DNA of 64,000 bases from Sorangium aterium. Lineage in GTDB: Bacteria; Myxococcota_A; Polyangia; Polyangiales; Polyangiaceae. Positions within the stretch are counted from its first letter, which is position 1. Every line of letters begins with the position of its first letter. The translations under genes were made by a program, and so were the position numbers. The notes beneath the pieces were generated by a model. That model saw only the letters and a program-made list of their open reading frames with translations. It had not been told where the DNA came from and did no database searches. The stretch covers positions 1,302,001 to 1,366,000 of the forward strand of contig NZ_JAQNDK010000001.1 of the NCBI RefSeq assembly GCF_028368935.1. The letters run 5' to 3'. Of the stretch, positions 1-10,063 are shown piece after piece.

Positions 1-3000
1 CACGCCGTCCGCCTCGGCGGCCAGACCCCCGCCGAGAGCTACCTCCGCATCGACGCCGTGCTCGACGCGGCCCGCCGCGCCGGCGCCGACGCGATCCACC
101 CGGGCTACGGATTCCTTAGCGAATCCGAGAACTTCGCGCGCGCCGTCGAGGACGCGGGCATCGTCTTCATCGGCCCGACGCCGGGCCAGATGGAGGCCTT
201 CGGGAGCAAGCACCGGGCGCGGGAAATCGCCGTCGAGGCGGGCGTGCCGCTGCTGCCGGGGACCGGCGTCCTCCGGGACGCGGACCACGCCGCCGCCGAG
301 GCCGCGGCCATCGGCTACCCCGTGCTGCTCAAGGCGAGCGCCGGGGGCGGCGGCATCGGCATGGCCCGCTGCGACGGGCCGGCGGAGCTCCCCGCGGCGT
401 TCGAGCGGGTCCAGCGCCTCGCCCGCTCGAACTTCGGCTCGGGCGAGGTGTTCCTCGAGCGCTTCCTCGCGGCGCCCCGGCACGTCGAGGTCCAGATCGC
501 CGGCGACGGCCGCGGGAACGTGCTCGTCCTCGGCGATCGCGACTGCTCGGTCCAGCGCCGCAACCAGAAGGTCCTCGAGGAGGCGCCCGCGCCCGACCTG
601 CCGCCGCGGCTGCGCTCCGCCCTCGCCGAGTCGGCCCGCGCCCTCGCCGCGAAGGTCGCCTACCGCAACGTGGGCACCGTCGAGTTCCTCGTCGATCCGG
701 CCCGCGCCGAGCACTACTTCCTCGAGGTCAACACGCGCCTCCAGGTCGAGCACGGCGTGACCGAGCTCTGCACCGGCATCGACCTCGTCGAGTGGATGCT
801 GCGCATCGCCGCGGGCGACACCGCGTTCTTCGCGGGCGGCGACCCGGCGCTCCGGGGCCACGCGATCGAGGCCCGCCTCTACGCCGAGGACCCGGCGCGG
901 GGCTTCCTGCCGAGCGCAGGCCTGCTCACCGAGGTGCGCACTCCCGAGGGCGGCGGCGTGCGGGTCGACGGGTGGGTCGAGACCGGCACCGAGGTCTCCG
1001 CGCTCTACGATCCGCTGCTCGCCAAGCTCCTCGTGCACCGCGCGGACCGGGCCGCGGCCGTCGCGGCGCTGCGCGGCGCCGTCGAGGAGACCCGCATCGG
1101 CGGGATCGAGACCAACCGGGAGTGGGTCGCGGTCGCGCTCGATCACCCCGACTTCCGCGGGGTCCGGCACCACACGGGCACGTTCGCGTCGCTGCCGTTC
1201 CGCCCGCCGACGATCGAGGTGACGGCATCGCCCGGCGCGGTGACGGTGCAGGACTGGCCCGGGCGCCTCGGCCTGTGGTCGGTCGGCGTCCCGCCGAGCG
1301 GGCCGATGGACGATCTGTCGTTCCGGCTCGGCAACCGCGTCGTGGGCAACCCCGCCGGCGCCGCAGGGCTCGAGTGCGAGGTGCACGGGCCCACGCTGGT
1401 GTTCCACCGCCGCGCCGTCGTGTGCGCCGCGGGCGCCGCGATGCGCGTGCTCGTCGACGGCACCGAGGTTGCGCCGTGGACGCCGGTCGAGGTCGCGCCG
1501 GGCGCCACCGTGGCCTGCGGGCCGGTGCGGGGGCCGGGCGCGCGCGCCTACCTGCTCGTCCGCGGCGGCATCGACGTGCCGGCGCACCTCGGCAGCCGCG
1601 CGACGTTCACCCTCGGCGGCTTCGGGGGCCACGCCGGCAGGCCGCTCCGCCCCGGCGACGTGCTGCGCCTCGGCGAGGAGGTCGACCCCTCCCTCGACCC
1701 CGGCGCGCTGCCGCCCGAGGCCCGGCCGGAGATCGGCAGGTCCTGGGAGCTCGCCGTGCTCGACGGTCCGCACGGCGCGCCGGACTTCCTCACGCGCGAC
1801 GGGATCGAGCAGCTCTACGAGGCCGAGTGGGAGGTCCACTACCACTCGGCCCGCACCGGCGTCCGCCTCGTCGGGCCCGCGCCGAGATGGGCGCGCACCG
1901 ACGGCGGTGAGGCCGGGCTGCACCCCTCGAACCTCCACGACAACGCCTACGGGATCGGCGCTGTCGACCTCACCGGCGACATGCCCGTCCTCCTCGGCCC
2001 CGACGGCCCGAGCCTGGGCGGGTTCGTGTGTCCGCTCACGGTCGCCGCGGCCGAGCGGTGGAAGCTCGGCCAGCTGAGCGCCGGAGACAAGGTGCGGTTC
2101 CGCTCGATCGTGCCCGCGGAGGCCGACGCGCTGGCGCAGCGGTGCGACGCGCTCGTGGCCCTGCGCGGCGGAGCCCCGAAGGAGGCGCCAGCGCCGCTCG
2201 CGGCCAGAGCGAACGGCGCAACCACGGTCGGGAACGGCGCAACCACGGTCGGGAACGGCGCAACCACGGTCGGGAACGGCGCAACCACGGTCGGGAACGG
2301 CGCAACCACGGTCGGGAACGGCGCAACCACGGTCGGGAACGGCGCAACCACGGTCGCGGCGAGGGCTGCGTCGGCGCCCGCGCCGCTCGCGGCTCCCGCG
2401 CCGGCCGCGCCGCGGCGGCCGCGCGGCGAGCCCGTGCTGGGCCGCGTGCCGGCGCGCGACGACCGGCCCGCGGTGGTCTTCCGCCAGAGCGGCGACCGCT
2501 ACGTGCTCGTCGAGTTCGGCCCGCCGGTGCTCGACATCGACCTGCGCGTGCGCGCGCACCTGCTCATGGCGCGGCTCGAGGAGCTGCGCATCCCCGGCGT
2601 CGTCGACCTGACGCCCGGCATCCGCTCGCTCCAGGTGCACGTCGACGGCGCGCGCCTCACCGTGGCCAAGGCCCTCGACCTGCTCCGCGAGGTCGAGGCC
2701 GACCTGCCCGCCCACGCCGAGGTCCGCATCCCGAGCCGCGTCGTCCACATGCCCCTCAGCTGGGACGACCCGGCGACGCGCGAGGCGATCGCGCGCTATG
2801 AGCGCGCGGTCCGCGACGACGCGCCCTGGTGCCCGAGCAACCTGGAGTTCATCCGCCGGGTCAACGGGCTGCCGGACATCGCGGCGGTCCAGGAGATCTT
2901 CCTCGCGGCGAGCTACCTCGTGCTCGGCCTCGGCGACGTGTACCTCGGCGCGCCGGTCGCGACGCCGATCGATCCGCGCCACCGGATGGTCACGACCAAG

Positions 3001-3699
3001 TACAACCCGGCGCGCACGTGGACGCCCGAGAACGCCGTCGGCATCGGCGGCGCGTACCTGTGCATCTACGGCATGGAGGGGCCGGGCGGGTACCAGTTCC
3101 TCGGCCGCACGGTGCCTGTCTGGAGCCGCCACCGGCCGTTCCGGCAGACCACGCGCGAGCGGCCCTGGCTCCTGCGCTTCTTCGACCAGCTCCGCTTCCA
3201 CCTCGTGTCGCCGGAGGAGCTGCTCGACCTCCGCGCCGACATGGTGGCCGGGCGCGGCGAGGTGCGCATCGAGGAGACCACGTTCGACCTGGGCGAGCAC
3301 CACCGCTTCCTCGCCGAGAACGCCGGGGCCATCCGCGCGGCGCAGACACGGCAGCGGGCGGCGTTCGACGCCGAGCGCGCCCGCTGGGAGGCGGACGGCG
3401 AGTTCGACCGCGTGCGCCGCGCGGGCGCCCGGCTCGAGGGCGCGTCGACCGCCGCCGAGGACGCCCTCCCGGCCGGGGTGCTGCCGGTCACGGCGCCGCT
3501 CACCGCGTGCGTGTGGAAGGTCGACGTGGCCGAAGGGCAGCGCGTCGAGGCGGGCCAGCGCGTGGCCGTGCTCGAGGCGATGAAGATGGAGTTCCCCGTG
3601 GTGGCCGACGTGGCCGGAGCGGTCGGCTGGATCGGCTGCCGCCCGGGCCAGATGGTCAGCGCGGGCCAGCCGCTCGTGGGGGTGTCGGCCGATGCGTGA
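1..3699 (+). CDS. uca: Urea carboxylase, 5' end outside the window
   Basis: Biotin-dependent enzyme that carboxylates urea with ATP and bicarbonate to allophanate. The frame is open from base 1, so the first part of the biotin carboxylase domain is missing; the GTG at 58 is internal, not a start. Visible order: biotin carboxylase with its Gly-rich ATP loop (about 325-370) and core to about 1200; a KipA/AHS2-like domain (about 1215-2110); a low-complexity linker with seven NGATTVG repeats (2212-2355); a KipI/AHS1-like domain (about 2460-3150); and a C-terminal biotinyl domain with the biotin-lysine motif EAMKME near 3576-3593. This order matches known urea carboxylases; the repeat linker is unusual. 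The stop overlaps the next start by 8 nt, so it is probably one operon with the permease. No allophanate hydrolase gene lies downstream; it may lie before the window. Family assignment is firm. Confidence 0.93.
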   Translation, partial: HAVRLGGQTPAESYLRIDAVLDAARRAGADAIHPGYGFLSESENFARAVEDAGIVFIGPTPGQMEAFGSKHRAREIAVEAGVPLLPGTGVLRDADHAAAEAAAIGYPVLLKASAGGGGIGMARCDGPAELPAAFERVQRLARSNFGSGEVFLERFLAAPRHVEVQIAGDGRGNVLVLGDRDCSVQRRNQKVLEEAPAPDLPPRLRSALAESARALAAKVAYRNVGTVEFLVDPARAEHYFLEVNTRLQVEHGVTELCTGIDLVEWMLRIAAGDTAFFAGGDPALRGHAIEARLYAEDPARGFLPSAGLLTEVRTPEGGGVRVDGWVETGTEVSALYDPLLAKLLVHRADRAAAVAALRGAVEETRIGGIETNREWVAVALDHPDFRGVRHHTGTFASLPFRPPTIEVTASPGAVTVQDWPGRLGLWSVGVPPSGPMDDLSFRLGNRVVGNPAGAAGLECEVHGPTLVFHRRAVVCAAGAAMRVLVDGTEVAPWTPVEVAPGATVACGPVRGPGARAYLLVRGGIDVPAHLGSRATFTLGGFGGHAGRPLRPGDVLRLGEEVDPSLDPGALPPEARPEIGRSWELAVLDGPHGAPDFLTRDGIEQLYEAEWEVHYHSARTGVRLVGPAPRWARTDGGEAGLHPSNLHDNAYGIGAVDLTGDMPVLLGPDGPSLGGFVCPLTVAAAERWKLGQLSAGDKVRFRSIVPAEADALAQRCDALVALRGGAPKEAPAPLAARANGATTVGNGATTVGNGATTVGNGATTVGNGATTVGNGATTVGNGATTVAARAASAPAPLAAPAPAAPRRPRGEPVLGRVPARDDRPAVVFRQSGDRYVLVEFGPPVLDIDLRVRAHLLMARLEELRIPGVVDLTPGIRSLQVHVDGARLTVAKALDLLREVEADLPAHAEVRIPSRVVHMPLSWDDPATREAIARYERAVRDDAPWCPSNLEFIRRVNGLPDIAAVQEIFLAASYLVLGLGDVYLGAPVATPIDPRHRMVTTKYNPARTWTPENAVGIGGAYLCIYGMEGPGGYQFLGRTVPVWSRHRPFRQTTRERPWLLRFFDQLRFHLVSPEELLDLRADMVAGRGEVRIEETTFDLGEHHRFLAENAGAIRAAQTRQRAAFDAERARWEADGEFDRVRRAGARLEGASTAAEDALPAGVLPVTAPLTACVWKVDVAEGQRVEAGQRVAVLEAMKMEFPVVADVAGAVGWIGCRPGQMVSAGQPLVGVSADA
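2212..2355 (+). repeat. In-frame 21-bp tandem repeat, 7 copies, inside urea carboxylase
   Basis: Seven units begin at 2212, 2233, 2254, 2275, 2296, 2317 and 2338. They share the 18-base core AACGGCGCAACCACGGTC, followed by GGG between units, and encode NGATTVG. The copies are identical at DNA level, so expansion is recent or maintained by conversion. The array lies in the Ala/Pro-rich linker between the AHS2-like and AHS1-like domains and keeps the frame. Confidence 0.97.
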
Positions 3700-5257
3700 C
3701 CCGATCTCGACCGCCGCACCCGCATCGGCGTCCGTCGCGGAGGATCGCGGCGACGCGGAGGACCTCGCCCGCCTCGGCTACCGCCAGGAGCTCCGGAGGG
3801 ACCTGGGCAGCCTGTCCGCCTTCGCGGCGGGCTTCTCGTACGTCTCGATCCTCACGACGGTCTTCCAGCTCTTCGTGATCGGGTACGCCTTCGGTGGGAC
3901 CCGGTTCTTCTGGACGTGGCCGGTCGTCTTCCTCGGCCAGCTCGCCGTCGCGCTCAACCTCGCCGAGATGGGCTCGCGCTACCCCGTGGCCGGCTCGGTG
4001 TACCCGTGGGGGCGCCGGGTCTGGGCCGGCGCGCCGGGGTGGCTCGCGGGCTGGCTGAAGCTCGTCGGCGACGTCGTGAGCGTCGCCGCGGCGGCCATCG
4101 CGCTGCAAGCGATCTTGCCAAGCGTTTGGAGCGGGTTCCAGCTCCTTGGAGGCGACCCCTCGCTCACGTCGCGCGACGGCGCAGCGAACGCGGTGCTGCT
4201 CGGCGCGGGCCTCATCGTGCTGACGACGGCGATCAACATGGCCGGGGTGAAGGTGATGGCCTGGGTCAACGACGTCGGCGTGATGGCGGAGCTCGGCGGC
4301 GTCGCGCTGCTGCTCGTGGCGCTGTTCCTGAGCGCGGTGCGCGGCCCCGGCGTGGTGCTGGAGCCCATCTACGGGCCGCCGTCGTCGCTGGGGACCGGGG
4401 CGGCGGGCCTGCTCGCGGCCGCGCTGATGCCAGCGTACGTGCTGTACGGCTTCGACTCGGCCGGCTCGCTGGCCGAGGAGACCCAGAACCCGCGTCGGAT
4501 CGTCCCAGGGGCGATCCTGAAGGCCGTCGTGGCCTCCGGGGTGGGCGGCGCGCTGCTCCTCCTCGCGGCCCTGATGGCGGCGCCGAGCCTGACCGACGGC
4601 CGCCTCGCCACGGAGGGCCTCGCCTACGTGGTCGTCGGCGCGCTCGGCCCGACGCTGGGCAAGGTCTTCCTCGTCGACGTGGCGCTGGCCGTGTGCGTCT
4701 GCACGCTGGCGATCCAGACCGGCGCCTCGCGCCTGGCCTTCTCGATGGCGCGGGACGGCGCGCTGCCGTGCGCGCCGGCGCTGTCGCGCGTGTCGCGGCG
4801 CACGAAGACGCCCGTCGCCCCGGCGATCGTCGTCGGCGCGCTCGCGAGCGGCATGCTCGTCGTGAACTACGGCGAGGCGCAGCTCTTCGTGCTCATCACG
4901 GAGACGGCCGTGCTGCTCGTGAACCTCTCGTACCTGGTCGTGACGGCGGGGATGCTCCTCCGCCGGCTGCGCCGGTGGCCGGGCCTCGCGGGGGCGCCGG
5001 CCGGGGTGTTCTCCCTGGGCCGGGCCGGGCTCGCGCTGAACGCCGCGGCCGTGGCCTGGGGGGTCGCGCTCATCGCGAACATCGCCTGGCCGCGACCCGA
5101 CGGCGCCGAGGCGACGTGGATGGAGTACTTCCCGGTGCTCGGGGTCGCCGCCACGCTCGTCATCGGGCTCGGGGTGTTCGTCGCGACACAGAGGCCGGCA
5201 GGAGCGCGGGTTGCCATCGGCCAGCCCGGGGAGCGCTCGGCGTCGCTGACCTCCTGA
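3692..5257 (+). CDS. APC-family permease linked to urea carboxylase
   Basis: A 521-residue integral membrane protein of the amino acid-polyamine-organocation superfamily. The N-terminal tail (about 40 residues) is followed by a first membrane span with the family-typical SLSAFAAGFSYVSILTT stretch; about twelve hydrophobic segments follow, including conserved GSRYPVAGSVYPW near residue 92 and a MPAYVLYGFDSAGSLAEET block near residue 245. Permeases of this type are often encoded beside urea carboxylase, which supports uptake of urea or a guanidine/amine-type nitrogen source; the exact substrate cannot be read from sequence. The ATG at 3692 overlaps the urea carboxylase stop by 8 nt, indicating translational coupling. 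Confidence is high for family, moderate for substrate. Confidence 0.88.
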   Translation: MRDPISTAAPASASVAEDRGDAEDLARLGYRQELRRDLGSLSAFAAGFSYVSILTTVFQLFVIGYAFGGTRFFWTWPVVFLGQLAVALNLAEMGSRYPVAGSVYPWGRRVWAGAPGWLAGWLKLVGDVVSVAAAAIALQAILPSVWSGFQLLGGDPSLTSRDGAANAVLLGAGLIVLTTAINMAGVKVMAWVNDVGVMAELGGVALLLVALFLSAVRGPGVVLEPIYGPPSSLGTGAAGLLAAALMPAYVLYGFDSAGSLAEETQNPRRIVPGAILKAVVASGVGGALLLLAALMAAPSLTDGRLATEGLAYVVVGALGPTLGKVFLVDVALAVCVCTLAIQTGASRLAFSMARDGALPCAPALSRVSRRTKTPVAPAIVVGALASGMLVVNYGEAQLFVLITETAVLLVNLSYLVVTAGMLLRRLRRWPGLAGAPAGVFSLGRAGLALNAAAVAWGVALIANIAWPRPDGAEATWMEYFPVLGVAATLVIGLGVFVATQRPAGARVAIGQPGERSASLTS

Positions 5258-5283
5258 AGCGGGCTGCTCCGGCGGCGAGTGGA

Positions 5284-6858
5284 TCAGGGAGAGGGCGTGA
5301 CGCTGAGCGCGCCCGCGGCGCTGAGGGACGCCTTGTAGCTCCCGGACGCAGGGTAGGTGATGCGGAATCCGGCGAGGTTGGGCGAGACGGTCTTCGTCTC
5401 GCCCGACGCCTGCGTGCCGCCGGCCGGCACCCAGTACTGCGTGCACGGATCCGACTGCCCGGCGGTATGCGTCTGGACGAGCATGCAGACGTCTCCACCG
5501 TTCTGGGTCGCGATGGCCTGGCTGACCTGGTACGTGAGCGCGAGGGCATCGCCGACCGCCGTGAGCTCTGTCGCTGCGTTCATCGAGGTCACGCCGGTCG
5601 CGCCGCACTTCAGGTACCAGTGGCTGGGCGCGTCGGCGCAGGCGGGGATCGGCGCGGCCGCCGTGCCGCGGGTCACCTTGACCGTCGCCTCGGACGGCGA
5701 GACCCCGAGCAACGAGATGGCCAGGTTCGCGTCGCGATCGACGAACGTATGACCCCAGGGGAGCGCCTCGCGCGAGACGTTCGCGGGATAATGAGGGACG
5801 TCGATCGGCACGGAGGGCGTCATGTTGACGATGCGCGTCGGGGTCCCCTCCAGCGTGCCCCGGTGCACGAGGATTCCGCGAGCGACCGGCGAGCCCGCCG
5901 TGAACCGCTGGGAGTCGAAGATGCCGAGCGGCTGGCGATACTCCACCTGGTACGTCTCGTCCCCGCCGGGGATGGGGACGACGAGCCGCTGCACGCCGTC
6001 CGAAGGCTCCTCGATCGGCTCGACGCTGACGACGGAGGTCCCGCTCGCGCTCGCGGTCGCCGTGTTCTCCGGATCGAACCAGCCGAGCAGCGCCTTCTCC
6101 GGAGCATTGTAGTGCAGGAACTGCGCCCCCATCGTGCTGAACGAGTCGCCGTACCCTTGCACACAGCTCGTGTTCCCCGGGTTGAGCTGGCCGCTGTTTG
6201 CGCACGCAGGCAGGTTGGGTTGCGCGCAGCTCGAGCTCATCGACGCCCAGTTCCCAGAAGCGTCGGCGCAATTCAGCAGGTCGGAATGTCCCAGCCCCAG
6301 GTTGTGCCCCAGCTCGTGCGCGAAGGTGCCAGAGTCGGCGGGGCTGTAAAAATAGGTACTGGAGCCCAGGGCTGCAGCTCCGTCGGTACAACCCGCCGGC
6401 CTCTCGGAGAAAAAGTACATCGTGTGCTGGTAATTGGACTCCACATAGCCGTCCGCCGTCGCGGCGATCGCCCTGCCCATCGCCGCGTAGGTGGGTCGCA
6501 GCGAGCAGCTCGTGGGCGCCGCGTTGATCGTGTACCAGCCGAAATAGTCCCCGTCGGCGTTCACGTGGCCGGTCAGGTTCATCTTCCCGTAGGAGGCTTC
6601 ATGGAAGAATTTGCTGGTCGAATCCGCGTTGTTGAAGAGGCGGTCCCGCACGTCGTTGACGGTGTAGGTCGGAGTCGGGCTTGTATTGAACCGGATGAAG
6701 ATCGCCGCGACCTTGCGATCGCCGATGACAGCGGGCTGCTGGACGGCGGAGATCGTCTCGACCTCGTCCGCCTCACCCTCCATCGCAGCGCCGCAGGCGG
6801 AGACCGCGAGGCAGAGAAGAAGAAACCCGCTGCGATGGGTGAACGGAACGTTGCGCAT
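5284..6858 (-). CDS. Secreted zinc metalloprotease lipoprotein (M11/M6-like)
   Basis: Predicted exported 524-residue protease. The first residues form a lipoprotein signal with the lipobox-like VSAC (Cys22). The zinc-binding motif HELGHNLGLGH (residues 181-191) is the HExxHxxGxxH metzincin signature, and the surrounding sequence resembles gametolysin-like M11 peptidases; M6-like is the alternative. The region after about residue 390 is probably a beta-rich C-terminal domain of unknown role. The ATG at 6858 is chosen because it begins the signal peptide and follows AGAGGTA; an open frame extends to 7089 but has no signal-like features. The stop lies 26 bases past the permease stop, in convergent orientation. 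Likely role: extracellular protein degradation, fitting a predatory or saprophytic lifestyle (inference). Confidence 0.85.
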   Translation of the reverse strand: MRNVPFTHRSGFLLLCLAVSACGAAMEGEADEVETISAVQQPAVIGDRKVAAIFIRFNTSPTPTYTVNDVRDRLFNNADSTSKFFHEASYGKMNLTGHVNADGDYFGWYTINAAPTSCSLRPTYAAMGRAIAATADGYVESNYQHTMYFFSERPAGCTDGAAALGSSTYFYSPADSGTFAHELGHNLGLGHSDLLNCADASGNWASMSSSCAQPNLPACANSGQLNPGNTSCVQGYGDSFSTMGAQFLHYNAPEKALLGWFDPENTATASASGTSVVSVEPIEEPSDGVQRLVVPIPGGDETYQVEYRQPLGIFDSQRFTAGSPVARGILVHRGTLEGTPTRIVNMTPSVPIDVPHYPANVSREALPWGHTFVDRDANLAISLLGVSPSEATVKVTRGTAAAPIPACADAPSHWYLKCGATGVTSMNAATELTAVGDALALTYQVSQAIATQNGGDVCMLVQTHTAGQSDPCTQYWVPAGGTQASGETKTVSPNLAGFRITYPASGSYKASLSAAGALSVTPSP

Positions 6859-7446
6859 TGTACCTCTGTGGTGTCGAAGAGAGCGCGTGGCAGTGCCGGA
6901 CGCGAGCGTGTGTGGAGTCACGGGCTCCAGACCTCGAGCCCACGCGCAGGCTCGGAGCTCGCGACGTGACGATCGGCCAGGCCGCCTTCGAAGGCAGCGA
7001 GCCCGGGGAAAGTCGAGACGCTTCGGAGACGTCAAGCCCCAGCCGCGGGACCCCCGCGGACCAGGTTCATTGAACCCTCTCCTGGTCACTGGATGCCGCT
7101 AGCCCCCGTCGCCCTTCAGAAAATCGTAACGTCCTCGCCGACCTCAGGACGAACTCGCCGCGCTGGGGGCGCCGCATGCCCAGCTCGAACCGCTGGCGCG
7201 CAATTGTCGTGAAATTGAATTTTCATGGCGCTGCACGCCTGCGGGGATGGGAGCCCGGCGAGCTCTCCGCCGCCTACCCCTCCCCCTGCGTCTCCTGCGT
7301 CTCCAGCTGGATCGCCCCCTCCGAGATCGTGATTCGAGCGGCCCCCCGCATCCGGGAGAATCGACACAACAATCCGTCTCGGCACAACCTTGTTCATCGT
7401 GCGACAGGGCATTACGTACACCCTGCGAGCCGAGGATGGTGCTGCC
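6859..7446. other. Intergenic region between divergent protease genes
   Basis: 588 bases between the starts of two divergent protease genes, so promoters for both should lie here. Some stretches are less GC-rich than the surroundings (about 7200-7230 and 7350-7400), but I could not fix a -35/-10 pair. Open frames here lack signals or homology and I do not call them genes. Confidence 0.5.
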
Positions 7447-8898
7447 ATGAGCCACGCGAAGAGCCCAGGATCACCGGCATTCTCCCACGCGCGATTCACC
7501 GAAAAAATCGGCGTCTTGGCAGCCCTGAACGCGCTCCTCCCGGCGAGCGGATGCGTGACGGGGATCGACGATCAGCGGATCGCCACGCCCGAGGATCGCG
7601 CCGTCGTCGATCCGACGCCGACGCCGCGCGACTTCCGCGGCCAGAACGCGCGGCACAAGGTCCTGGTCGCCGTGCTGGACGCCGGCGTCGACTACAACCA
7701 TCCTCTGCTCCTGCAGAACATGCACTTCTCGCTGGACGCCGCGGGGACGCCGGCGGCGCTGGGGCGCGACCTCATCGGCGACGACGTGTGGCCGGCTCCC
7801 TATGTGGCGCGCACCTCGCGCTACGACGAGCGGCTCGACGAGCGCTCGCGCGCCGCGTCCATGGCCGCGTGGAAGACGGCCTCACGGCTCGTCGATGCCT
7901 TTCCAGAGATGGCGCGCTTCTACCATCCGTCGCGCAACGTCGGGCAGGAGCTGAGCAGGAACGTCAAGCACGGGACGCACGTGGCCGGGCTGATGGTCTA
8001 TGACCGGCCCGATATCGGGCTTCTGGCCTATCGGGTGATGCCCAGCAACAGGATCCCGAAGGACGAGAAGCCGCCCGGAGATGCCGTCGACAAACTGGCC
8101 CGGGAGACCTCCGCCGTCATCGAGGCCGCCGTGGAGGACGGGGCGCGCGTGATCAACATGTCGTGGGAGGTTCCGGGCAACGACACGCCCGAGCGACAGG
8201 AGATGCTCAGGACGCTGGCGAAGCGCCTCCGGACGACCGTGCTCCGGCACCCGCGCGTGCTCTTCGTCGTCGCGGCCGGCAACTCCAGGACCTGGCTGGA
8301 CGGCAGCACGCGCGTGCACTACCCCTGCGGGATCGACGCCTCCAACGTGCTCTGCGTGGGCGCGCTGCGCGAGAATGATGACCTGGCGGCGTTCAGCAAC
8401 ATCCCTCTGAGCGGCCTGGACGTGGTGTTCACCCTGGGCGAGGACGTGCTCTCCACGGTCCCGAGCGGCATCTGCCCCGTGAAGGAGACCGACGTCCTGA
8501 GAAAGGAAGATCCCAGCGACGACGAGCTGAGGACCCTGGCCGAGGCCGCGGAGGCGCGGTGCGGGAACTCGTTCTTCCTGGAGAGGATGAGCGGGACATC
8601 GATGGCCGCGCCCATCGTCGCTCACGTGGCGGCCGAGATCCTGGTCGACGAGCCCGATCTGGTCGCCGCCGAGGTGGTCCGGGCGATCTACCGCAGGGCC
8701 ACGCGCAGCTTCATCGGCGCCCTGCCGGTGTTCAAGCTCAGGATCCAGAAACCCTCATGGGTTGGCCTGGAGCCACGCTCCGGCGAGGACGACGAGAGCG
8801 TCGGCAGCGAAGCGCACACCGATGGCGCGGGGGGCCTCGATCTGGATCGACCGTTCGCTCCCGAGCCTGGAACCTGGGAGGCCTATCTGACGAGGTGA
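7447..8898 (+). CDS. S8 family serine protease (subtilase)
   Basis: Subtilisin-like endopeptidase of 483 residues. The catalytic triad is present in order: Asp78 in VAVLDAGVDYNHP, His175 in KHGTHVAG, and Ser385 in SGTSMAAP, with the oxyanion-hole Asn in VVAAGN (about residue 278). An insert of about 70 residues lies between the Asp and His blocks. The N-terminus has a weak hydrophobic stretch ending ASGC (about residue 35), which could be an imperfect lipoprotein signal, so the protein may be exported, but this is not certain. The ATG at 7447 follows GAGG at modest spacing; the frame is open from a TTG at 7390. The stop is 25 bases from the convergent ssuD stop. Confidence 0.87.
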   Translation: MSHAKSPGSPAFSHARFTEKIGVLAALNALLPASGCVTGIDDQRIATPEDRAVVDPTPTPRDFRGQNARHKVLVAVLDAGVDYNHPLLLQNMHFSLDAAGTPAALGRDLIGDDVWPAPYVARTSRYDERLDERSRAASMAAWKTASRLVDAFPEMARFYHPSRNVGQELSRNVKHGTHVAGLMVYDRPDIGLLAYRVMPSNRIPKDEKPPGDAVDKLARETSAVIEAAVEDGARVINMSWEVPGNDTPERQEMLRTLAKRLRTTVLRHPRVLFVVAAGNSRTWLDGSTRVHYPCGIDASNVLCVGALRENDDLAAFSNIPLSGLDVVFTLGEDVLSTVPSGICPVKETDVLRKEDPSDDELRTLAEAAEARCGNSFFLERMSGTSMAAPIVAHVAAEILVDEPDLVAAEVVRAIYRRATRSFIGALPVFKLRIQKPSWVGLEPRSGEDDESVGSEAHTDGAGGLDLDRPFAPEPGTWEAYLTR

Positions 8899-8923
8899 TC
8901 GTCTCGGGGCGGGATCGGCCGCC

Positions 8924-10063
8924 TCAGCTCTGCGATCGGTGCGGGACGATGTCGTTGGCGATGATCTCGCCGAACGGCCCCGTGAGGTTCGGGCGGAGGC
9001 CTGCAGCCCTCCGCTCGACGGGGAGCCGCGGGAAGAGCAGCTCGGCGACCCGATAGGCCTCTTCGAGGTGCGGATACCCCGACAGGATGAACGTCTCGAT
9101 CCCGAGCTCCGCGTACTCCTGCATGCGCTGCGCGACCGTCTCCGCGTCGCCCACGAGCGCCGTCCCGGCCCCGCCGCGCACGAGCCCGACGCCGGCCCAG
9201 AGGTTCGGGCTCACCTCGAGCGCGTCGCGCCGCCCCTTGTGCAGCGCCGCCATGCGCCGTTGCCCCTCGGAGTCGAGGCGCCCGAAGGCCTGCTGCGCCG
9301 CGGCGATGGTGCTGTCGTCGAGGTGCCGGATCAGGCCGTTCGCGGCGGCCCACGCCGCCTCGGCCGTCTCGCGGACGATGACGTGAAGGCGGATCCCGAA
9401 GCGCACCGTGCGCTGCTCCGCGGCCGCGCGGCGACGGATGTCCGCGATCTTCTCGGCCACGGCGGCCGGAGGCTCTCCCCAGGTCAGGTAGACGTCGATG
9501 TGGCGCGCCGCGAGCGCGTGCGCCGCGGGCGACGACCCGCCGAAGTAGAGCGGCGGGTGCGGCGCCTGGAGCGGTGGAAAGAGGATCTTCGCGCCCTTCA
9601 CGCGCAGGTGCTGCCCCGTGAAGTCGACCGTCTCGCCGGCCATGACGCGCCGCCAGATGCCGAGGAACTCGTCGGTGACGACGTAGCGCTCATCGTGCTT
9701 CAGGAAGACGCCATCCCCCTCGGACTCCGCCGGATCGCCGCCGGTCACGACGTTGACGAGCAGGCGGCCGTCGGACAGGCGATCGACCGTGGACGCCATG
9801 CGGGCGGCCCACGTGGGCGACACGACGCCCGGCCGCACGGCGACGAGGAAGCGGAGCCTCTGCGTCAGCGGGATCATGGCCGACGCGACCGCCCAGGCGT
9901 CCTCGCACGATCGCCCGGTGGGGATCAGCACGCCGTGATAGCCGAGGTCGTCGGCGGCCTGCGCAATCTGACGGAGATAAGGGAGCGTGACGGGGCGCGC
10001 GCCCTCGGCGGTGCCAAGGTAGCGGCCGTCCCCGTGCGTCGGGAGAAACCAGAAGACGTTCAT
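8924..10063 (-). CDS. ssuD: FMNH2-dependent alkanesulfonate monooxygenase
   Basis: Bacterial luciferase-like (LLM class) monooxygenase of 379 residues, the length expected for SsuD. It cleaves alkanesulfonates to the aldehyde and sulfite using reduced FMN from a separate reductase, which is not encoded in this window. Visible family features: start [17 protein letters not shown], the block [18 protein letters not shown], the VVTGGDPAE motif, and [10 protein letters not shown] in the second half. The ATG at 10063 is chosen over upstream in-frame starts because homology begins there; GAGGAG lies about 11 bases upstream. It diverges from ssuA-ssuC-ssuB across 334 bases, and the four together make an aliphatic sulfonate uptake and desulfonation locus, probably expressed in sulfur limitation (family knowledge). 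Confidence 0.93.
   Translation of the reverse strand: MNVFWFLPTHGDGRYLGTAEGARPVTLPYLRQIAQAADDLGYHGVLIPTGRSCEDAWAVASAMIPLTQRLRFLVAVRPGVVSPTWAARMASTVDRLSDGRLLVNVVTGGDPAESEGDGVFLKHDERYVVTDEFLGIWRRVMAGETVDFTGQHLRVKGAKILFPPLQAPHPPLYFGGSSPAAHALAARHIDVYLTWGEPPAAVAEKIADIRRRAAAEQRTVRFGIRLHVIVRETAEAAWAAANGLIRHLDDSTIAAAQQAFGRLDSEGQRRMAALHKGRRDALEVSPNLWAGVGLVRGGAGTALVGDAETVAQRMQEYAELGIETFILSGYPHLEEAYRVAELLFPRLPVERRAAGLRPNLTGPFGEIIANDIVPHRSQS

Noticed and set aside
2036-2351. Long antisense frame made of repeated SRPWLRR or PFPTVVA units opposite urea carboxylase
   Set aside because: It is the reverse-strand shadow of the NGATTVG repeat, not an independent gene.
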